A stretch of DNA of 64,000 bases from an uncultured Clostridia bacterium (GCA_947629485.1 CANRDX010000004.1:1-64000); one strand, 5' to 3'; numbered from the stretch's first letter, positions 7,684 through 16,446 are shown. Notes: a model not told the origin generated them from the letters alone. Made by a program: numbers and translations.

Positions 7684-7735
7684 TCCGATACCTCTCGTTT
7701 TTCTCAGTATGCGCCCGAAGATGTTCGTTATACGC

Positions 7736-7764
7736 AAAAACCGCCCGCTTTGGCAAGCGGGCGG
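7736..7764 (-). terminator. Terminator of glgP
   Basis: A perfect 10-bp stem ccgcccgctt / aagcgggcgg with a 4-nt loop (7741-7764) is followed on the minus strand by five T's. It lies 14 nt beyond the glgP stop. Confidence 0.88.
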
Positions 7765-7777
7765 CGTTCTGTTTTTT

Positions 7778-10084
7778 TCAGTTGATGTGCCAGATGAGGT
7801 TCGCGTAATCGGTGACGGAGCGGTCGGCGGAGAATTTCCCCGCCGCGCAGAGGTTCAAAAGGCACTTCGTGTAGAATTCGTCCGTTCCGAACTCATAGAG
7901 GAGCCGCTTCTTGACGCGGATATAATCGGCGAAGTCGTAGGCGACGAGGTATCTATCCGGTTCATGCCCCGAAATGAGGCTCGCATGCAGGCGGACGAGC
8001 ATGCCGCGATCGTCGGAGAACGTGCCGTTGACAAGGGCGTCGCAGACGCGTTTGAGGGCGGGATCGGCGTTGATGACGGCGAGCGGATCGTAGCCGCGCT
8101 TGACGTTGGCGACCTCCTCCACCGTCGCGCCGAAGATATAGTTGTTCTCCCTGCCCGCTTCCTCGCAGATCTCGACGTTCGCGCCGTCCATCGTCCCGAG
8201 CGTGACGGTGCCGTTGAGCATGAACTTCATATTTCCCGTGCCGCTCGCCTCCATGCCCGCCGTGGAGATCTGTTCGGAGATATCCGCCGCGCAGACGAGT
8301 TTTTCCGCATAGGAGACGTCATAGTCCTGCACGAACACGACGCGCATGCGGCGGGAGACGTCGGGATCGCCGTTCACGAGTTTGGCGATCTCGTTGATGA
8401 GCTTGATGACCGCCTTCGCCATGTAGTAGCCGGGCGCGGCTTTCGCGCCGAAGATGAACGCCGTGGGCGGGAAATCGTTCATTTTCCCGTCTTTGATCTC
8501 AAAGTAGAAGTGCAGAATGGAGAAGGCGTTGAGGAGCTGGCGCTTGTACTCGTGCAGACGCTTGATCTGGATATCGAAGATGAAGCCGGCGGGGATCTCG
8601 ACGCCCTCGCGCGCCTTGATGTAGGCGGCGAGCTTCTCCTTGTTCTCCCCCTTGACGCGCTTGAAATCGGGCAAAATCTCGCCGATATAGGGTTTGAGGC
8701 GGGCGAGCTGCTTCAAGTCGGTGTGCCATGCGCCGCCGATCTTTGCGTCGATGATCGCCGCGAGCTTGGGGTTGTTGAGAAGCAGCCAGCGGCGGGGCGT
8801 GATGCCGTTCGTGATGTTGACGAACTTCTCGGGATATTGTTCATACCAATGGCGGAAGGTCTCGCGCTTCAAGATATCGGTGTGGATCTCGGCGACGCCG
8901 TTCACCTTCGAGGAGACGAAGATCGCGAGATTCGCCATGTGGACGGTGCCGTCGCGGATGATGAAGAACTTGTTGGGATCCAGCCCTTCGAGTTCCAGCC
9001 TCTCCTGACATGCGACGATCTGTTCGTAGACGTCGGGCAGAAGATCGGAGAGGGCGAGCGCGTCCCACTTTTCCAGCGCCTCCGCCATAATGGTGTGGTT
9101 CGTGAAGTTGAAGCACCGCTTCGCGACAAGGAAGGCTTCCTCGAAGGAAAGCCCTTCCTTTCGGAGGATGCGGAGGAGTTCGGGAATGGCAAGCACGGGG
9201 TGCGTATCGTTGAGCTGGAAGCAGAACTTTTCGGGAAGCGCCTTAAAGTCTCCGCCCGCCGCCTTGTACTTTCTCACGATGTCTTGCAGGGAGGCGCTCA
9301 CCATGAAATATTGCTGCCGCAGCCTCAACAGCTTGCCGACCATCGTGTTGTCGTTGGGATACAGAACGTCGCAGATCTTGGTCGCGTTGAAGTTCTCGAC
9401 CGCCTTGTTCTCCCCCTTCATCGTGTCGAACGTCTCGAAATCGAACGCCGTGACGGGTTCGCTCGACCACAGGCGCAGCGTGTTGACGACGGTGTTATGA
9501 TACCCGAAGATGGGCATGTCGTAGGGCACGGCAAGGATATCCATGTCCGAGAAGTGCACGATCGCGGCGTCGCGTTCGACGCGCACGCTCCACGGGTCGC
9601 CCCATTTGAGCCAATCGTCCCCTTCCTCCTTCTGATACCCGTCGGCGAACACCTGACGGAAGAGACCGTAGCGGTAGCGGATCCCGTAGCCGTCGAGCGG
9701 AAGCCCCATGCTCGCGGCGGATTCGAGATAGCAGGCGGCGAGCCTTCCCAGCCCGCCGTTGCCGAGCGCGGCGTCCTCCACTTCTTCAAACTGCCCGAGA
9801 TCCTCGCCCACCGAGGCGAGCGCGTCGCGCACGCCGTCGAGAATGCCGAGATTCATCAGGTTGTTGAAGATCGCCCGCCCCATGAGGAATTCCGCAGAAA
9901 AATAGCCGCAACGCTTTTTCTGCTGACGCTTTGCGGCGATCCAATCGGGATATGCTTCCTGCATGACCGCCTTCGAGACGGCGTTATAGAGTTCTTTCTT
10001 GTTCGCCGTCGCAAGGTCGCACGCAAAATCCGCGCGGAGAATGTTCTCGACGTCCTTCAAAAATACTTTCTTGTCAAATTTCAT
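7778..10084 (-). CDS. glgP: Glycogen/starch phosphorylase
   Basis: This 768-aa GT35-family phosphorylase cleaves alpha-1,4-glucan with phosphate to give glucose-1-phosphate. The N-terminal part has CGYFSAEFLMGR and ALGNGGLGRLAACYLES. The pyridoxal-phosphate lysine lies in EASGTGNMKFMLNG, and the phosphate/active-site region TNGITPRRW and RLHEYKRQLLN is intact. The length is slightly short of the E. coli enzyme (about 800-815 aa), mostly at the N-terminus. That fits the unregulated bacterial type without the animal phosphorylation site. aaggagac precedes the ATG. It stands alone, divergent from the hydrogenase operon, with its own consensus promoter. Its product would feed glycolysis, whose NADH and ferredoxin the neighbouring hydrogenase reoxidises. 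Confidence 0.96.
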   Translation of the reverse strand: MKFDKKVFLKDVENILRADFACDLATANKKELYNAVSKAVMQEAYPDWIAAKRQQKKRCGYFSAEFLMGRAIFNNLMNLGILDGVRDALASVGEDLGQFEEVEDAALGNGGLGRLAACYLESAASMGLPLDGYGIRYRYGLFRQVFADGYQKEEGDDWLKWGDPWSVRVERDAAIVHFSDMDILAVPYDMPIFGYHNTVVNTLRLWSSEPVTAFDFETFDTMKGENKAVENFNATKICDVLYPNDNTMVGKLLRLRQQYFMVSASLQDIVRKYKAAGGDFKALPEKFCFQLNDTHPVLAIPELLRILRKEGLSFEEAFLVAKRCFNFTNHTIMAEALEKWDALALSDLLPDVYEQIVACQERLELEGLDPNKFFIIRDGTVHMANLAIFVSSKVNGVAEIHTDILKRETFRHWYEQYPEKFVNITNGITPRRWLLLNNPKLAAIIDAKIGGAWHTDLKQLARLKPYIGEILPDFKRVKGENKEKLAAYIKAREGVEIPAGFIFDIQIKRLHEYKRQLLNAFSILHFYFEIKDGKMNDFPPTAFIFGAKAAPGYYMAKAVIKLINEIAKLVNGDPDVSRRMRVVFVQDYDVSYAEKLVCAADISEQISTAGMEASGTGNMKFMLNGTVTLGTMDGANVEICEEAGRENNYIFGATVEEVANVKRGYDPLAVINADPALKRVCDALVNGTFSDDRGMLVRLHASLISGHEPDRYLVAYDFADYIRVKKRLLYEFGTDEFYTKCLLNLCAAGKFSADRSVTDYANLIWHIN

Positions 10085-10140
10085 GTATGTCTCCTTCCCC
10101 TTTCACGGAGAATTATTCCCCAAAGTGAAAACTGTATTCC

Positions 10141-10169
10141 ATTGTAACATACCCATATTTGCTTGTCAA
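10141..10169 (-). promoter_or_regulatory. glgP promoter
   Basis: On the minus strand it reads TTGACA (10164-10169), a 17-bp spacer and TACAAT (10141-10146). The expected mRNA leader is about 50 nt with a good ribosome binding site. Confidence 0.8.
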
Positions 10170-10174
10170 ACGCT

Positions 10175-10249
10175 TTTTCCGAATTTTGTCGGAAAAGGGC
10201 GAAAGCGGAAAATAAAAAAATTTTCGCCAATTTCCGCCACGAGGCGAAA
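10175..10249. promoter_or_regulatory. Inverted-repeat cluster between divergent glgP and hyd promoters
   Basis: A perfect 8-bp inverted repeat TTTTCCGA-attttg-TCGGAAAA (10175-10196) lies immediately upstream of the glgP -35. After it come ggcgaaa, tttcgcc and ggcgaaa copies facing each other up to the hyd -35. Such symmetry in a divergent regulatory region suggests an operator shared by both promoters. It does not match the Rex consensus. This is inference from symmetry only. Confidence 0.45.
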
Positions 10250-10254
10250 TCCTG

Positions 10255-10283
10255 TTGAAAAATATTTTTATTTATGATATAAT
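10255..10283 (+). promoter_or_regulatory. hydCBA operon promoter
   Basis: TTGAAA (10255-10260), a 17-bp AT-rich spacer and TATAAT (10278-10283). The leader to the first ATG is about 73 nt and ends in aaggaggt. Confidence 0.82.
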
Positions 10284-10362
10284 ACGCTAAGTGTTGGAAA
10301 TCGACCAGAAAGATCCGTGCGTTCGGAAGGCGCCCGGACGCGAAAGATATAAGGAGGTTACT

Positions 10363-10878
10363 ATGAAACAATGTGAAGCGAACTGCGCGGCGTGCGAGAC
10401 CCTCGGCACTCCCGAACAGGAAGCTGCGCTCCGGGAGGTCATCGCCTCGTCCAAAGCGACGCCCGGATGCCTCATGCACATCTTGCAGGAGGCGCAGGCG
10501 ATCTACGGGTATCTTCCCATGCAGGTGCAGAAAACCGTTGCAACGGAGCTTGGGATCCCTCTTTCGGAAGTGTACGGCGTCGTGACGTTCTACTCGCAAT
10601 TCTCCCTCACTCCCAAAGGCAAGAACCGCATCAGCGTGTGCCTCGGCACCGCCTGCTACGTGAAGGGAGCGGATAAGATCCTCAAAGAAGTGGAAAAACA
10701 GCTCGGCATCAAGTGCGGCGAATGCACGGCAGACGGCCTCTTCTCCATCGACAGCTGCCGCTGCGTCGGCGCATGCGGGCTTGCGCCCGTCATGATGATC
10801 GGCGAAGAAGTTTACGGCAAGCTTACCCCCGACAAGGTGAAGGGGATCCTCGACGAACACAGGGAGGCAAGCAAATGA
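10363..10878 (+). CDS. hydC: [FeFe] hydrogenase small subunit, NuoE-like (HydC/HndA type)
   Basis: This 171-aa thioredoxin-fold [2Fe-2S] protein belongs to the NuoE family. The four cluster cysteines are visible as CLGTAC and, about 35 residues on, CRCVGAC. The helical N-terminal part (ILQEAQAIYGYLP) is the usual start of the family. In trimeric electron-bifurcating or NAD(P)-linked hydrogenases this subunit docks on the NuoF-like flavin subunit. The track start is 24 codons too early; ATGAAACAATGT has aaggaggt upstream. It overlaps the next gene by ATGA, so the two are translationally coupled. The extra Cys pair near the N-terminus (CEANCAAC) is not part of the standard cluster. Confidence 0.93.
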   Translation: MKQCEANCAACETLGTPEQEAALREVIASSKATPGCLMHILQEAQAIYGYLPMQVQKTVATELGIPLSEVYGVVTFYSQFSLTPKGKNRISVCLGTACYVKGADKILKEVEKQLGIKCGECTADGLFSIDSCRCVGACGLAPVMMIGEEVYGKLTPDKVKGILDEHREASK

Positions 10879-12788
10879 CGATACAAGAACTCGACGCGAT
10901 CCGCGCAAAACACAAGGAACTCATCGACGTAAGGCGCGTCGTAAAAGAACAGGCCGAAGTCCTCGCAAAACACACGGGCTACCGCCATCAGGTGCTCGTA
11001 TGCGGCGGCACGGGCTGCACCTCCTCGCACTCCATGAAGGTCATCGCCCAGCTCGAAACTTCCCTCAAAGAACTCGGGCTTGACGACGTTCTCGTCGTAA
11101 AGACGGGCTGCTTCGGGCTGTGCGCGCTCGGTCCCATCATGATCGTCTATCCCGAGGGCGCCTTCTATTCGCAGATGACCCCCGAGCACGCCAAAACGGT
11201 CGCCGAGAAACATCTCGTCAAGGGCGGCTCCGTCGTGAAAGAACTGCTCTACAAGGGCACCGTCCATGAGGACGGCTCCATCATCCCCTTTGCGGAGACG
11301 CCTTTCTATAAGAAGCAAATGCGCATCGCGCTCCGCAACTGCGGCGTGATCGCGGCGGAGGATATCGACGAAGCCATCGCCGCGGGCGACTATCAGGCGC
11401 TCGAAAAAGTACTCACCTCCATGACGCCCGACGACGTCGTGAAGGAAGTGCTCGATTCGGGGCTTCGCGGCAGGGGCGGCGCAGGCTTCCCCACCGGCAG
11501 GAAGTGGAGCTTCGCGAAGGCCTCCGCGGGCGATATCAAATACGTCTGCTGTAACGCCGACGAGGGCGACCCCGGCGCGTTCATGGATCGCTCCGTTCTC
11601 GAAGGCGATCCCCACTGCGTGCTCGAAGCCATGACCATCGCGGGCTATGCGATCGGCGCGCATCAGGGCTATATCTACGTCCGCGCGGAGTACCCCGTCG
11701 CCGTCCATCGCCTTCAAATCGCTCTGAAACAGGCGCGCGAATACGGCTTGCTCGGCAAAAATATCCTCGGCAGCGGCTTCGACTTCGATATCGACCTCCG
11801 CCTCGGCGCGGGCGCCTTTGTCTGCGGCGAAGAGACCGCGCTCATGACGTCGATCGAAGGACACCGCGGCGAACCCCGTCCGCGCCCGCCCTTCCCCGCC
11901 GTCAAAGGTCTGTTCGGCAAGCCCACCATTCTCAATAATGTTGAGACGTGGGCGAACATCAACCCCATCATCGTCAGGGGCGCGAAGTGGTATTCCTCGA
12001 TCGGAACGGAGAAGTCGAAGGGCACCAAAGTGTTTGCGCTCGGCGGCAAGATCACCAACGTCGGCCTCGTGGAAGTCCCTATGGGGACCACCCTTCGCGA
12101 GATCATCGAAGAGATCGGCGGCGGCATTCCGAACGGAAAGAAATTCAAAGCCGCGCAGACGGGCGGTCCCTCGGGCGGCTGCATTCCCGCGAGCCTCATC
12201 GATACCCCCATCGACTTCGACAACCTCGTCGCCATCGGCTCCATGATGGGCTCGGGCGGGCTTATCGTGCTCGACGAGGACACCTGCATGGTGGATATCT
12301 CTAAATTCTACCTCGAATTCACGGCGGACGAGAGCTGCGGAAAGTGCACGCCCTGCCGTATCGGAACGAGACGGCTCCTCGACCTTCTCACGAAGATCAC
12401 CGAGGGGAAGGGCACCGAAGAGGATCTCGAAAAGATCCAAACGCTCTGCGAGCACATGAAGGCTTCCTCCCTCTGCGCTCTCGGGCAGAGCGCGCCCAAC
12501 CCCGTCCTCTCCACCCTGCACCATTTCAGGAACGAATACGAGGATCACATCTACAATCATCGCTGCACGGCGGGCGTTTGCAAGGCGCTCCTCTCCTATG
12601 CGATCGACAAGGAGAAGTGCATCGGCTGCGGTCTGTGCGCAAGGAACTGCCCCGTCTCGGCGATTGCGCGGACGGACTACGTCGCACCCGGGCATAAGCT
12701 GGCGTCGTTTGCGATCGACCCCGCGAAGTGCATCAAGTGCGGCGTCTGCCTCGGTAACTGCAAATTCAAAGCAGTCGAGAGAAAGTGA
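10875..12788 (+). CDS. hydB: [FeFe] hydrogenase flavin subunit, NuoF-like (HydB/HndC type)
   Basis: This 637-aa protein has the domain order of bifurcating hydrogenase beta subunits. An N-terminal thioredoxin-like [2Fe-2S] domain (CGGTGCTSS...CFGLCALGP) is at about residues 30-110. The NuoF core with the FMN/NAD site GRGGAGFPTGRKW and CNADEGDPGAF comes next, then SLBB. The [4Fe-4S] site ESCGKCTPCRIGTRR with its distal Cys follows. The protein ends with two ferredoxin-type [4Fe-4S] clusters (CIGCGLCARNCP, CIKCGVCLGNC). It carries the flavin where electrons are exchanged among NAD(H), ferredoxin and the hydrogenase. The ORF-track start in another frame's territory is rejected; ATGACGATACAAG overlaps the hydC stop by four bases. 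Both N-terminal and C-terminal cluster domains are intact. Confidence 0.94.
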   Translation: MTIQELDAIRAKHKELIDVRRVVKEQAEVLAKHTGYRHQVLVCGGTGCTSSHSMKVIAQLETSLKELGLDDVLVVKTGCFGLCALGPIMIVYPEGAFYSQMTPEHAKTVAEKHLVKGGSVVKELLYKGTVHEDGSIIPFAETPFYKKQMRIALRNCGVIAAEDIDEAIAAGDYQALEKVLTSMTPDDVVKEVLDSGLRGRGGAGFPTGRKWSFAKASAGDIKYVCCNADEGDPGAFMDRSVLEGDPHCVLEAMTIAGYAIGAHQGYIYVRAEYPVAVHRLQIALKQAREYGLLGKNILGSGFDFDIDLRLGAGAFVCGEETALMTSIEGHRGEPRPRPPFPAVKGLFGKPTILNNVETWANINPIIVRGAKWYSSIGTEKSKGTKVFALGGKITNVGLVEVPMGTTLREIIEEIGGGIPNGKKFKAAQTGGPSGGCIPASLIDTPIDFDNLVAIGSMMGSGGLIVLDEDTCMVDISKFYLEFTADESCGKCTPCRIGTRRLLDLLTKITEGKGTEEDLEKIQTLCEHMKASSLCALGQSAPNPVLSTLHHFRNEYEDHIYNHRCTAGVCKALLSYAIDKEKCIGCGLCARNCPVSAIARTDYVAPGHKLASFAIDPAKCIKCGVCLGNCKFKAVERK

Positions 12789-12799
12789 GGTGACAAACG

Positions 12800-14515
12800 A
12801 TGGTCAATCTGAAAATCAATCAAATTCCTGTCTCCGTTCCCGAGGGAACGACCATTCTCGAAGCGGCGCGCCTCGCCCATGTCGAGATCCCCACGCTCTG
12901 CTATTTGAAGGACGTCAACTGCGTTGGCTCCTGCCGTATGTGCCTCGTCGAAGCGACGGGCGCCCGCGGGCTTGTCGCCGCATGCGTCTATCCCGTTGCG
13001 GAAGGCATGGAAGTGCAGACGAACACCGCCAAGTGCAGGAACAGCAGAAAGGTCTCTCTGGAACTTCTGCTCTCCAAGCATAAGAAGAAGTGCCTCTCCT
13101 GCGAGCGGAACAACAACTGCGAATTACAGCGTCTCTCCGCCGAATACGGCGCCGACGAGGATCGTTTCGCGGGCGAACCGCTCAATACCCCTCTCGACGA
13201 TTCCAACCCCTGCGTGATCCGCGACAACGATAAGTGCATCAACTGCATGCGCTGCGTGGCGGCGTGCAAGAAACAGCATGTCGGCGCGATCGGTCCCATC
13301 GGCAGAGGATTTGCCGCCCATGTCGGCAGTGCGGGCGGCACAGAGCTGAAATACTCCTCCTGCGTCGGCTGCGGCCAGTGCGTCGTGGCGTGCCCCGTGG
13401 GTGCGCTCACCGTACATCCCAACATCGCCGAAGTGCAGTCCGCGCTCGAAGATCCCGCAAAGAAGGTCGTGTTCTTCACCGCGCCCTCCGTCCGCGCGAC
13501 GCTCGGCGAGGCGTTCGGCCTTCCCATCGGCACCAACGTCGAGGGCAAGATGGTCGCCGCGATCCGCCGCCTCGGAAACTGCGAGGTGTTCAACATGGAT
13601 ATCACCGCCGACCTCACGATCATGGAGGAAGCGACGGAGCTTTTGAACAGGATCCAGACCGGCGGGACCCTTCCGATGTTCACATCGTGCTGCCCCGGCT
13701 GGGTGAAATTTGTCGAGCAGACGCACCCCGAGCTGATCCCCCACCTCTCCACCTGCAAGTCCCCGCAGGAGATGTTCGGCGGACTTCTCAAAACGTATTA
13801 CTGCGAGAAGCACAACATCGACCCGAAGGATCTCTTCGTCGTCTCCGTGATCCCCTGCACCGCCAAAAAGTACGAGTGCAAGCGCCCCGAGATGAACGGG
13901 GAAGTGAACGCCGCCATCACCACGCGCGAACTTGCCCATATGATCAAGACGGCGGGCATTCGTTTCTGCGATCTGCCCGACGAGGCGTTCGACGACCCGT
14001 TTGCGACCTGCTCGGGCGGCGGCACGATCTTCGGCGCGACGGGCGGCGTCATGGAAGCGGCGCTCCGCGTTGCGGCAAAGGCGCTCGACGGCGAGTTTGA
14101 AATTGTGGACTTCCCCGAAGTCCGCGGGACGCTTCCCATCAAAGAAGCTACCTACCATGTCGCGAACATGACGGTTCGCGTCGCCGTCGCCAGCGGATTG
14201 GAGAACGCCGAAGCCGTGATCAAGAGCATTCAATCGGGCGAAAAGCAGTACGATTTCGTAGAGATCATGGCTTGCCCGGGCGGGTGCGTCAACGGCGGCG
14301 GCCAGCCTTCCCTTCCCGACAGCGTGCGCAACAACGTCAATTTGAAAGACGCGCGCGCAAAGGCGCTGTACACGAGCGACAAGGGGAACGAACTTCGCCT
14401 CTCCTCCGATTCCCCCGTCATTCACACGCTGTACAAGGAGTATTTCGGAAGCCCCAACAGCCACAAGGCGCACGAAGTGCTGCATACCCACTATAAAGCG
14501 GATCCGAGAATTTGA
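12800..14515 (+). CDS. hydA: [FeFe] hydrogenase catalytic subunit
   Basis: This 571-aa protein has the H-cluster motifs TSCCPGW (L1), PCTAKKYE (L2) and MACPGGCVNGGGQP (L3). All cluster cysteines are there, and so is the proton-relay Cys of L1. The N-terminal accessory clusters are a [2Fe-2S] ferredoxin domain (CYLKDVNCVGSC), the His-ligated [4Fe-4S] region (HKKKCLSCERNNNC) and two [4Fe-4S] sites (CINCMRCVAAC, CVGCGQCVVAC). This set, with adjacent NuoE- and NuoF-like genes, is that of group A3 bifurcating hydrogenases (HydABC). These reoxidise NADH and reduced ferredoxin together to make H2, or run in reverse. Maturases HydE, HydF and HydG are not in the window and must lie elsewhere. gaggtgac precedes the ATG. 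Confidence 0.96.
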   Translation: MVNLKINQIPVSVPEGTTILEAARLAHVEIPTLCYLKDVNCVGSCRMCLVEATGARGLVAACVYPVAEGMEVQTNTAKCRNSRKVSLELLLSKHKKKCLSCERNNNCELQRLSAEYGADEDRFAGEPLNTPLDDSNPCVIRDNDKCINCMRCVAACKKQHVGAIGPIGRGFAAHVGSAGGTELKYSSCVGCGQCVVACPVGALTVHPNIAEVQSALEDPAKKVVFFTAPSVRATLGEAFGLPIGTNVEGKMVAAIRRLGNCEVFNMDITADLTIMEEATELLNRIQTGGTLPMFTSCCPGWVKFVEQTHPELIPHLSTCKSPQEMFGGLLKTYYCEKHNIDPKDLFVVSVIPCTAKKYECKRPEMNGEVNAAITTRELAHMIKTAGIRFCDLPDEAFDDPFATCSGGGTIFGATGGVMEAALRVAAKALDGEFEIVDFPEVRGTLPIKEATYHVANMTVRVAVASGLENAEAVIKSIQSGEKQYDFVEIMACPGGCVNGGGQPSLPDSVRNNVNLKDARAKALYTSDKGNELRLSSDSPVIHTLYKEYFGSPNSHKAHEVLHTHYKADPRI

Positions 14516-14569
14516 CCTCGCGCTTTTCACAAATCGCATTCCTTTTATAGAAAGGATCTCCTTTGGAAG

Positions 14570-14606
14570 AAAAGGACCGCCTCATACGAGACGGCTCTTT
14601 TCTTTT
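14570..14606 (+). terminator. Probable terminator of the hyd operon
   Basis: The stem aaaagga-ccgcctc / gagacgg-ctctttt has one internal mismatch and is followed by cttttt. It lies 54 nt after the hydA stop. Confidence 0.65.
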
Positions 14607-14634
14607 TCTCAACATAAAGTTGAATTTCTTAAAT

Positions 14635-14903
14635 CGTCATACTGCCCCGCCCAGAGCTGCCCCCTTTGAAGGGGGCGGCTCCCGCGCAGCGGGTGGTGGG
14701 GGTTGGATTACGAAAATCGTCATACTGCCCCGCCCGCACGTTCTAATCCGTCATACTGCCCCGCGCGCACTATTCTCTACTAAGCGCGGCACGAGCCGAA
14801 GGCGAAGTAGCGAAGTATCACCTTATTATAATGCGGTGATGTTTCGACTTCGGCTTCGCCTCCGCTCAACATGACCTAGTTAGAATGGGCGGGCAACATG
14901 ACG
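14635..14903. repeat. Repeat island with 16-bp direct repeats
   Basis: The 16-mer cgtcatactgccccgc occurs three times on the plus strand (14635, 14718, 14749). A diverged inverted copy, gggcgggcaacatgacg, lies at 14887-14903. Between copies 1 and 2 lies a unit of the C-rich palindromic family (about 14655-14702, gccccctttgaagggggc). With the unit at 14917-14976 this fills most of the gene-free 565-bp stretch. I see no ORF or RNA gene here. Confidence 0.7.
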
Positions 14904-14916
14904 TAATTAAAGAGAA

Positions 14917-14976
14917 CCCCCACCTGTCTCGCTACGCTCGCCACCCTCCCCCTTACAAAGGGGTAGGGCTTCCCCC
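14917..14976. repeat. Palindromic C-rich intergenic repeat unit
   Basis: It reads cccccacctgtctcgc, then tacgctcgccacc, then cccccttacaaaggggtagggc. This is the same family and orientation as the unit at 2086-2140, with the small stem changed by compensating bases. Confidence 0.72.
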
Positions 14977-15032
14977 GTCCGCGAGAGCTTGAACGGGCGG
15001 GGGAGGATTTGCGGAATTCTATGCGGGATTTG

Positions 15033-15061
15033 TTGCATTTCCGCTCCGATTGTGGTAATAT
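15033..15061 (+). promoter_or_regulatory. Promoter of the UPF0104 membrane protein
   Basis: TTGCAT (15033-15038), a 17-bp spacer and TAATAT (15056-15061). The short leader (about 13 nt) contains a weak ggcggag ribosome binding site. Confidence 0.65.
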
Positions 15062-15080
15062 AGTAGGCGGAGAATACTGT

Positions 15081-16430
15081 ATGGCAAGTGAAAATCACGA
15101 AAATCAAATTCCCGAAGAGGAAGTCTTGGAGCGAGAAGAAAAAAACTCTGAACTTCCCGAAGAGGAAGTTTTGAAACAGGAAGAGGAACGCTCTGAACTT
15201 CCCGAAGAGGAGCAAAAACCCGCAACGGAAGAGGTCTCTTCCACGGCGCAGGCTTTGGAAACGGGCAGGAAGAGAAAGCCGCACGATATGGATCAATTCG
15301 CGAAGGATTACGAGGAAAAGAACCGTATCGATACGAAGGCTTCCCGCCGCAAGTGGTGGATCAAGACGGGGCTGATGCTCGCTTTGATCGCCGTCTCCAT
15401 CGTGCTCATGTTCACGATCACGAAGTACGTCGGCGGCGGAACGCAGGGCTTCGGCAAGACGTTTTCCAACGCAAACTGGTCTTGGTTTGCCGTCGTGCTC
15501 GCCGTCCTTCTTTTGATGATGCTCGCGGAGATCTTGAAGTATTCCTATCTTCTGCGCATCTCCACGGGGAAATGGCGGCTCAAAAATTCCGCAAAGGTGA
15601 TGTTCCTCGGGAAGTATTACGACGGGATCACCCCTCTCGGCACGGGCGGGCAGCCCTTCCAGATCTACTATCTGCACAAGCGCAACGTCCCTGCGGGCGC
15701 GGCGACCGCCGTCCCCCTCATCCGCTACTTTATCAGCACCTTCGTCTTTTGCCTTATGGCGGTCGTGCTGTTCATCGCCGCGGGCTTTGTCGTCGATCTG
15801 AATTCCACCGTGGGAACGACGGCGATGGTGATCGCGTGGATCTCCATGATCTTCAACTTCGCGATGCCCCTCGTCATTCTCTTCGCCTCGCTCTTTCCGC
15901 GGGCGGGGAAGAAGTTCATTCTCCGCATCATCAACCTGCTTGCCAAGATGCACATCGTCAAGCGCAAGTATGCCGTCTCGCGCAAGTACGTCTATGAGAT
16001 GGACGAGTACCGCCACGCGCTCCAAACCCTCTTCAAGGAGTTCTGGAAGCTCATTCCCATCGTGCTCCTCTCCTTCGTCGAGGTGATCTGTTATGTCGCC
16101 CTGCCCTTCACCGTGGTGGTGTTCGTTGCAAATATCGCGCCGACATGGAAGATCCTTCTCGAAATCGCCTGCCTTACGATGATCTCGTTCTACTCCTCCT
16201 CCCTCGTGCCCACGCCCGGCAACAGCGGCGCGAGCGAGGCGATGACGACCCTCGTCTTTGTGACGATCATCTCCGTCTCGGGGGTGGAACCCGTGATCGG
16301 CTGGATCGTGCTCCTCTGGAGATTCCTCACCTACTACGTCTACATCCTCTCGGGGATCGGGATCAGCATCTTCGAGATCATCCGCAGCGCCGTGCGCGTC
16401 CGCCGCGCGAAAAAACAACAACAAGCCTGA
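15081..16430 (+). CDS. Lysylphosphatidylglycerol synthase-type / UPF0104 flippase-like membrane protein
   Basis: This 449-aa protein has about eight membrane helices after residue 95. It carries the UPF0104 / LPG_synthase_TM pattern (TPLGTGGQPFQIYYLHK; SLVPTPGNSGASEA), the hydrophobic flippase-like part of MprF. There is no lysyltransferase domain. A role in lipid translocation or synthesis of a membrane glycolipid is possible but unproven. Residues 1-70 are an acidic, probably disordered cytoplasmic tail with three copies of a 15-residue unit based on LPEEEVL. The three DNA copies are exactly 45 bp apart (15111, 15156, 15201). The start is MASENHE, 24 codons inside the track ORF and placed after the promoter. 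It is monocistronic and ends at a shared terminator. Confidence 0.82.
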   Translation: MASENHENQIPEEEVLEREEKNSELPEEEVLKQEEERSELPEEEQKPATEEVSSTAQALETGRKRKPHDMDQFAKDYEEKNRIDTKASRRKWWIKTGLMLALIAVSIVLMFTITKYVGGGTQGFGKTFSNANWSWFAVVLAVLLLMMLAEILKYSYLLRISTGKWRLKNSAKVMFLGKYYDGITPLGTGGQPFQIYYLHKRNVPAGAATAVPLIRYFISTFVFCLMAVVLFIAAGFVVDLNSTVGTTAMVIAWISMIFNFAMPLVILFASLFPRAGKKFILRIINLLAKMHIVKRKYAVSRKYVYEMDEYRHALQTLFKEFWKLIPIVLLSFVEVICYVALPFTVVVFVANIAPTWKILLEIACLTMISFYSSSLVPTPGNSGASEAMTTLVFVTIISVSGVEPVIGWIVLLWRFLTYYVYILSGIGISIFEIIRSAVRVRRAKKQQQA

Positions 16431-16446
16431 AACATACGATAGGCAA

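Noticed and set aside
7604-10147. 847-aa open frame opposite glgP
   Set aside because: Antisense shadow of a clearly recognised gene; no family resemblance.
10175-10249. Rex-binding site between glgP and hyd
   Set aside because: The sequence does not match the TTGTTAANNNNTTAACAA consensus; only unspecific symmetry is claimed.
10812-12695. 627-aa open frame opposite hydB
   Set aside because: Antisense shadow; the sense strand encodes intact NuoF-like motifs.
14635-14903. Possible CRISPR-like direct repeats
   Set aside because: Only three direct copies with irregular spacing and one inverted copy; no cas genes.
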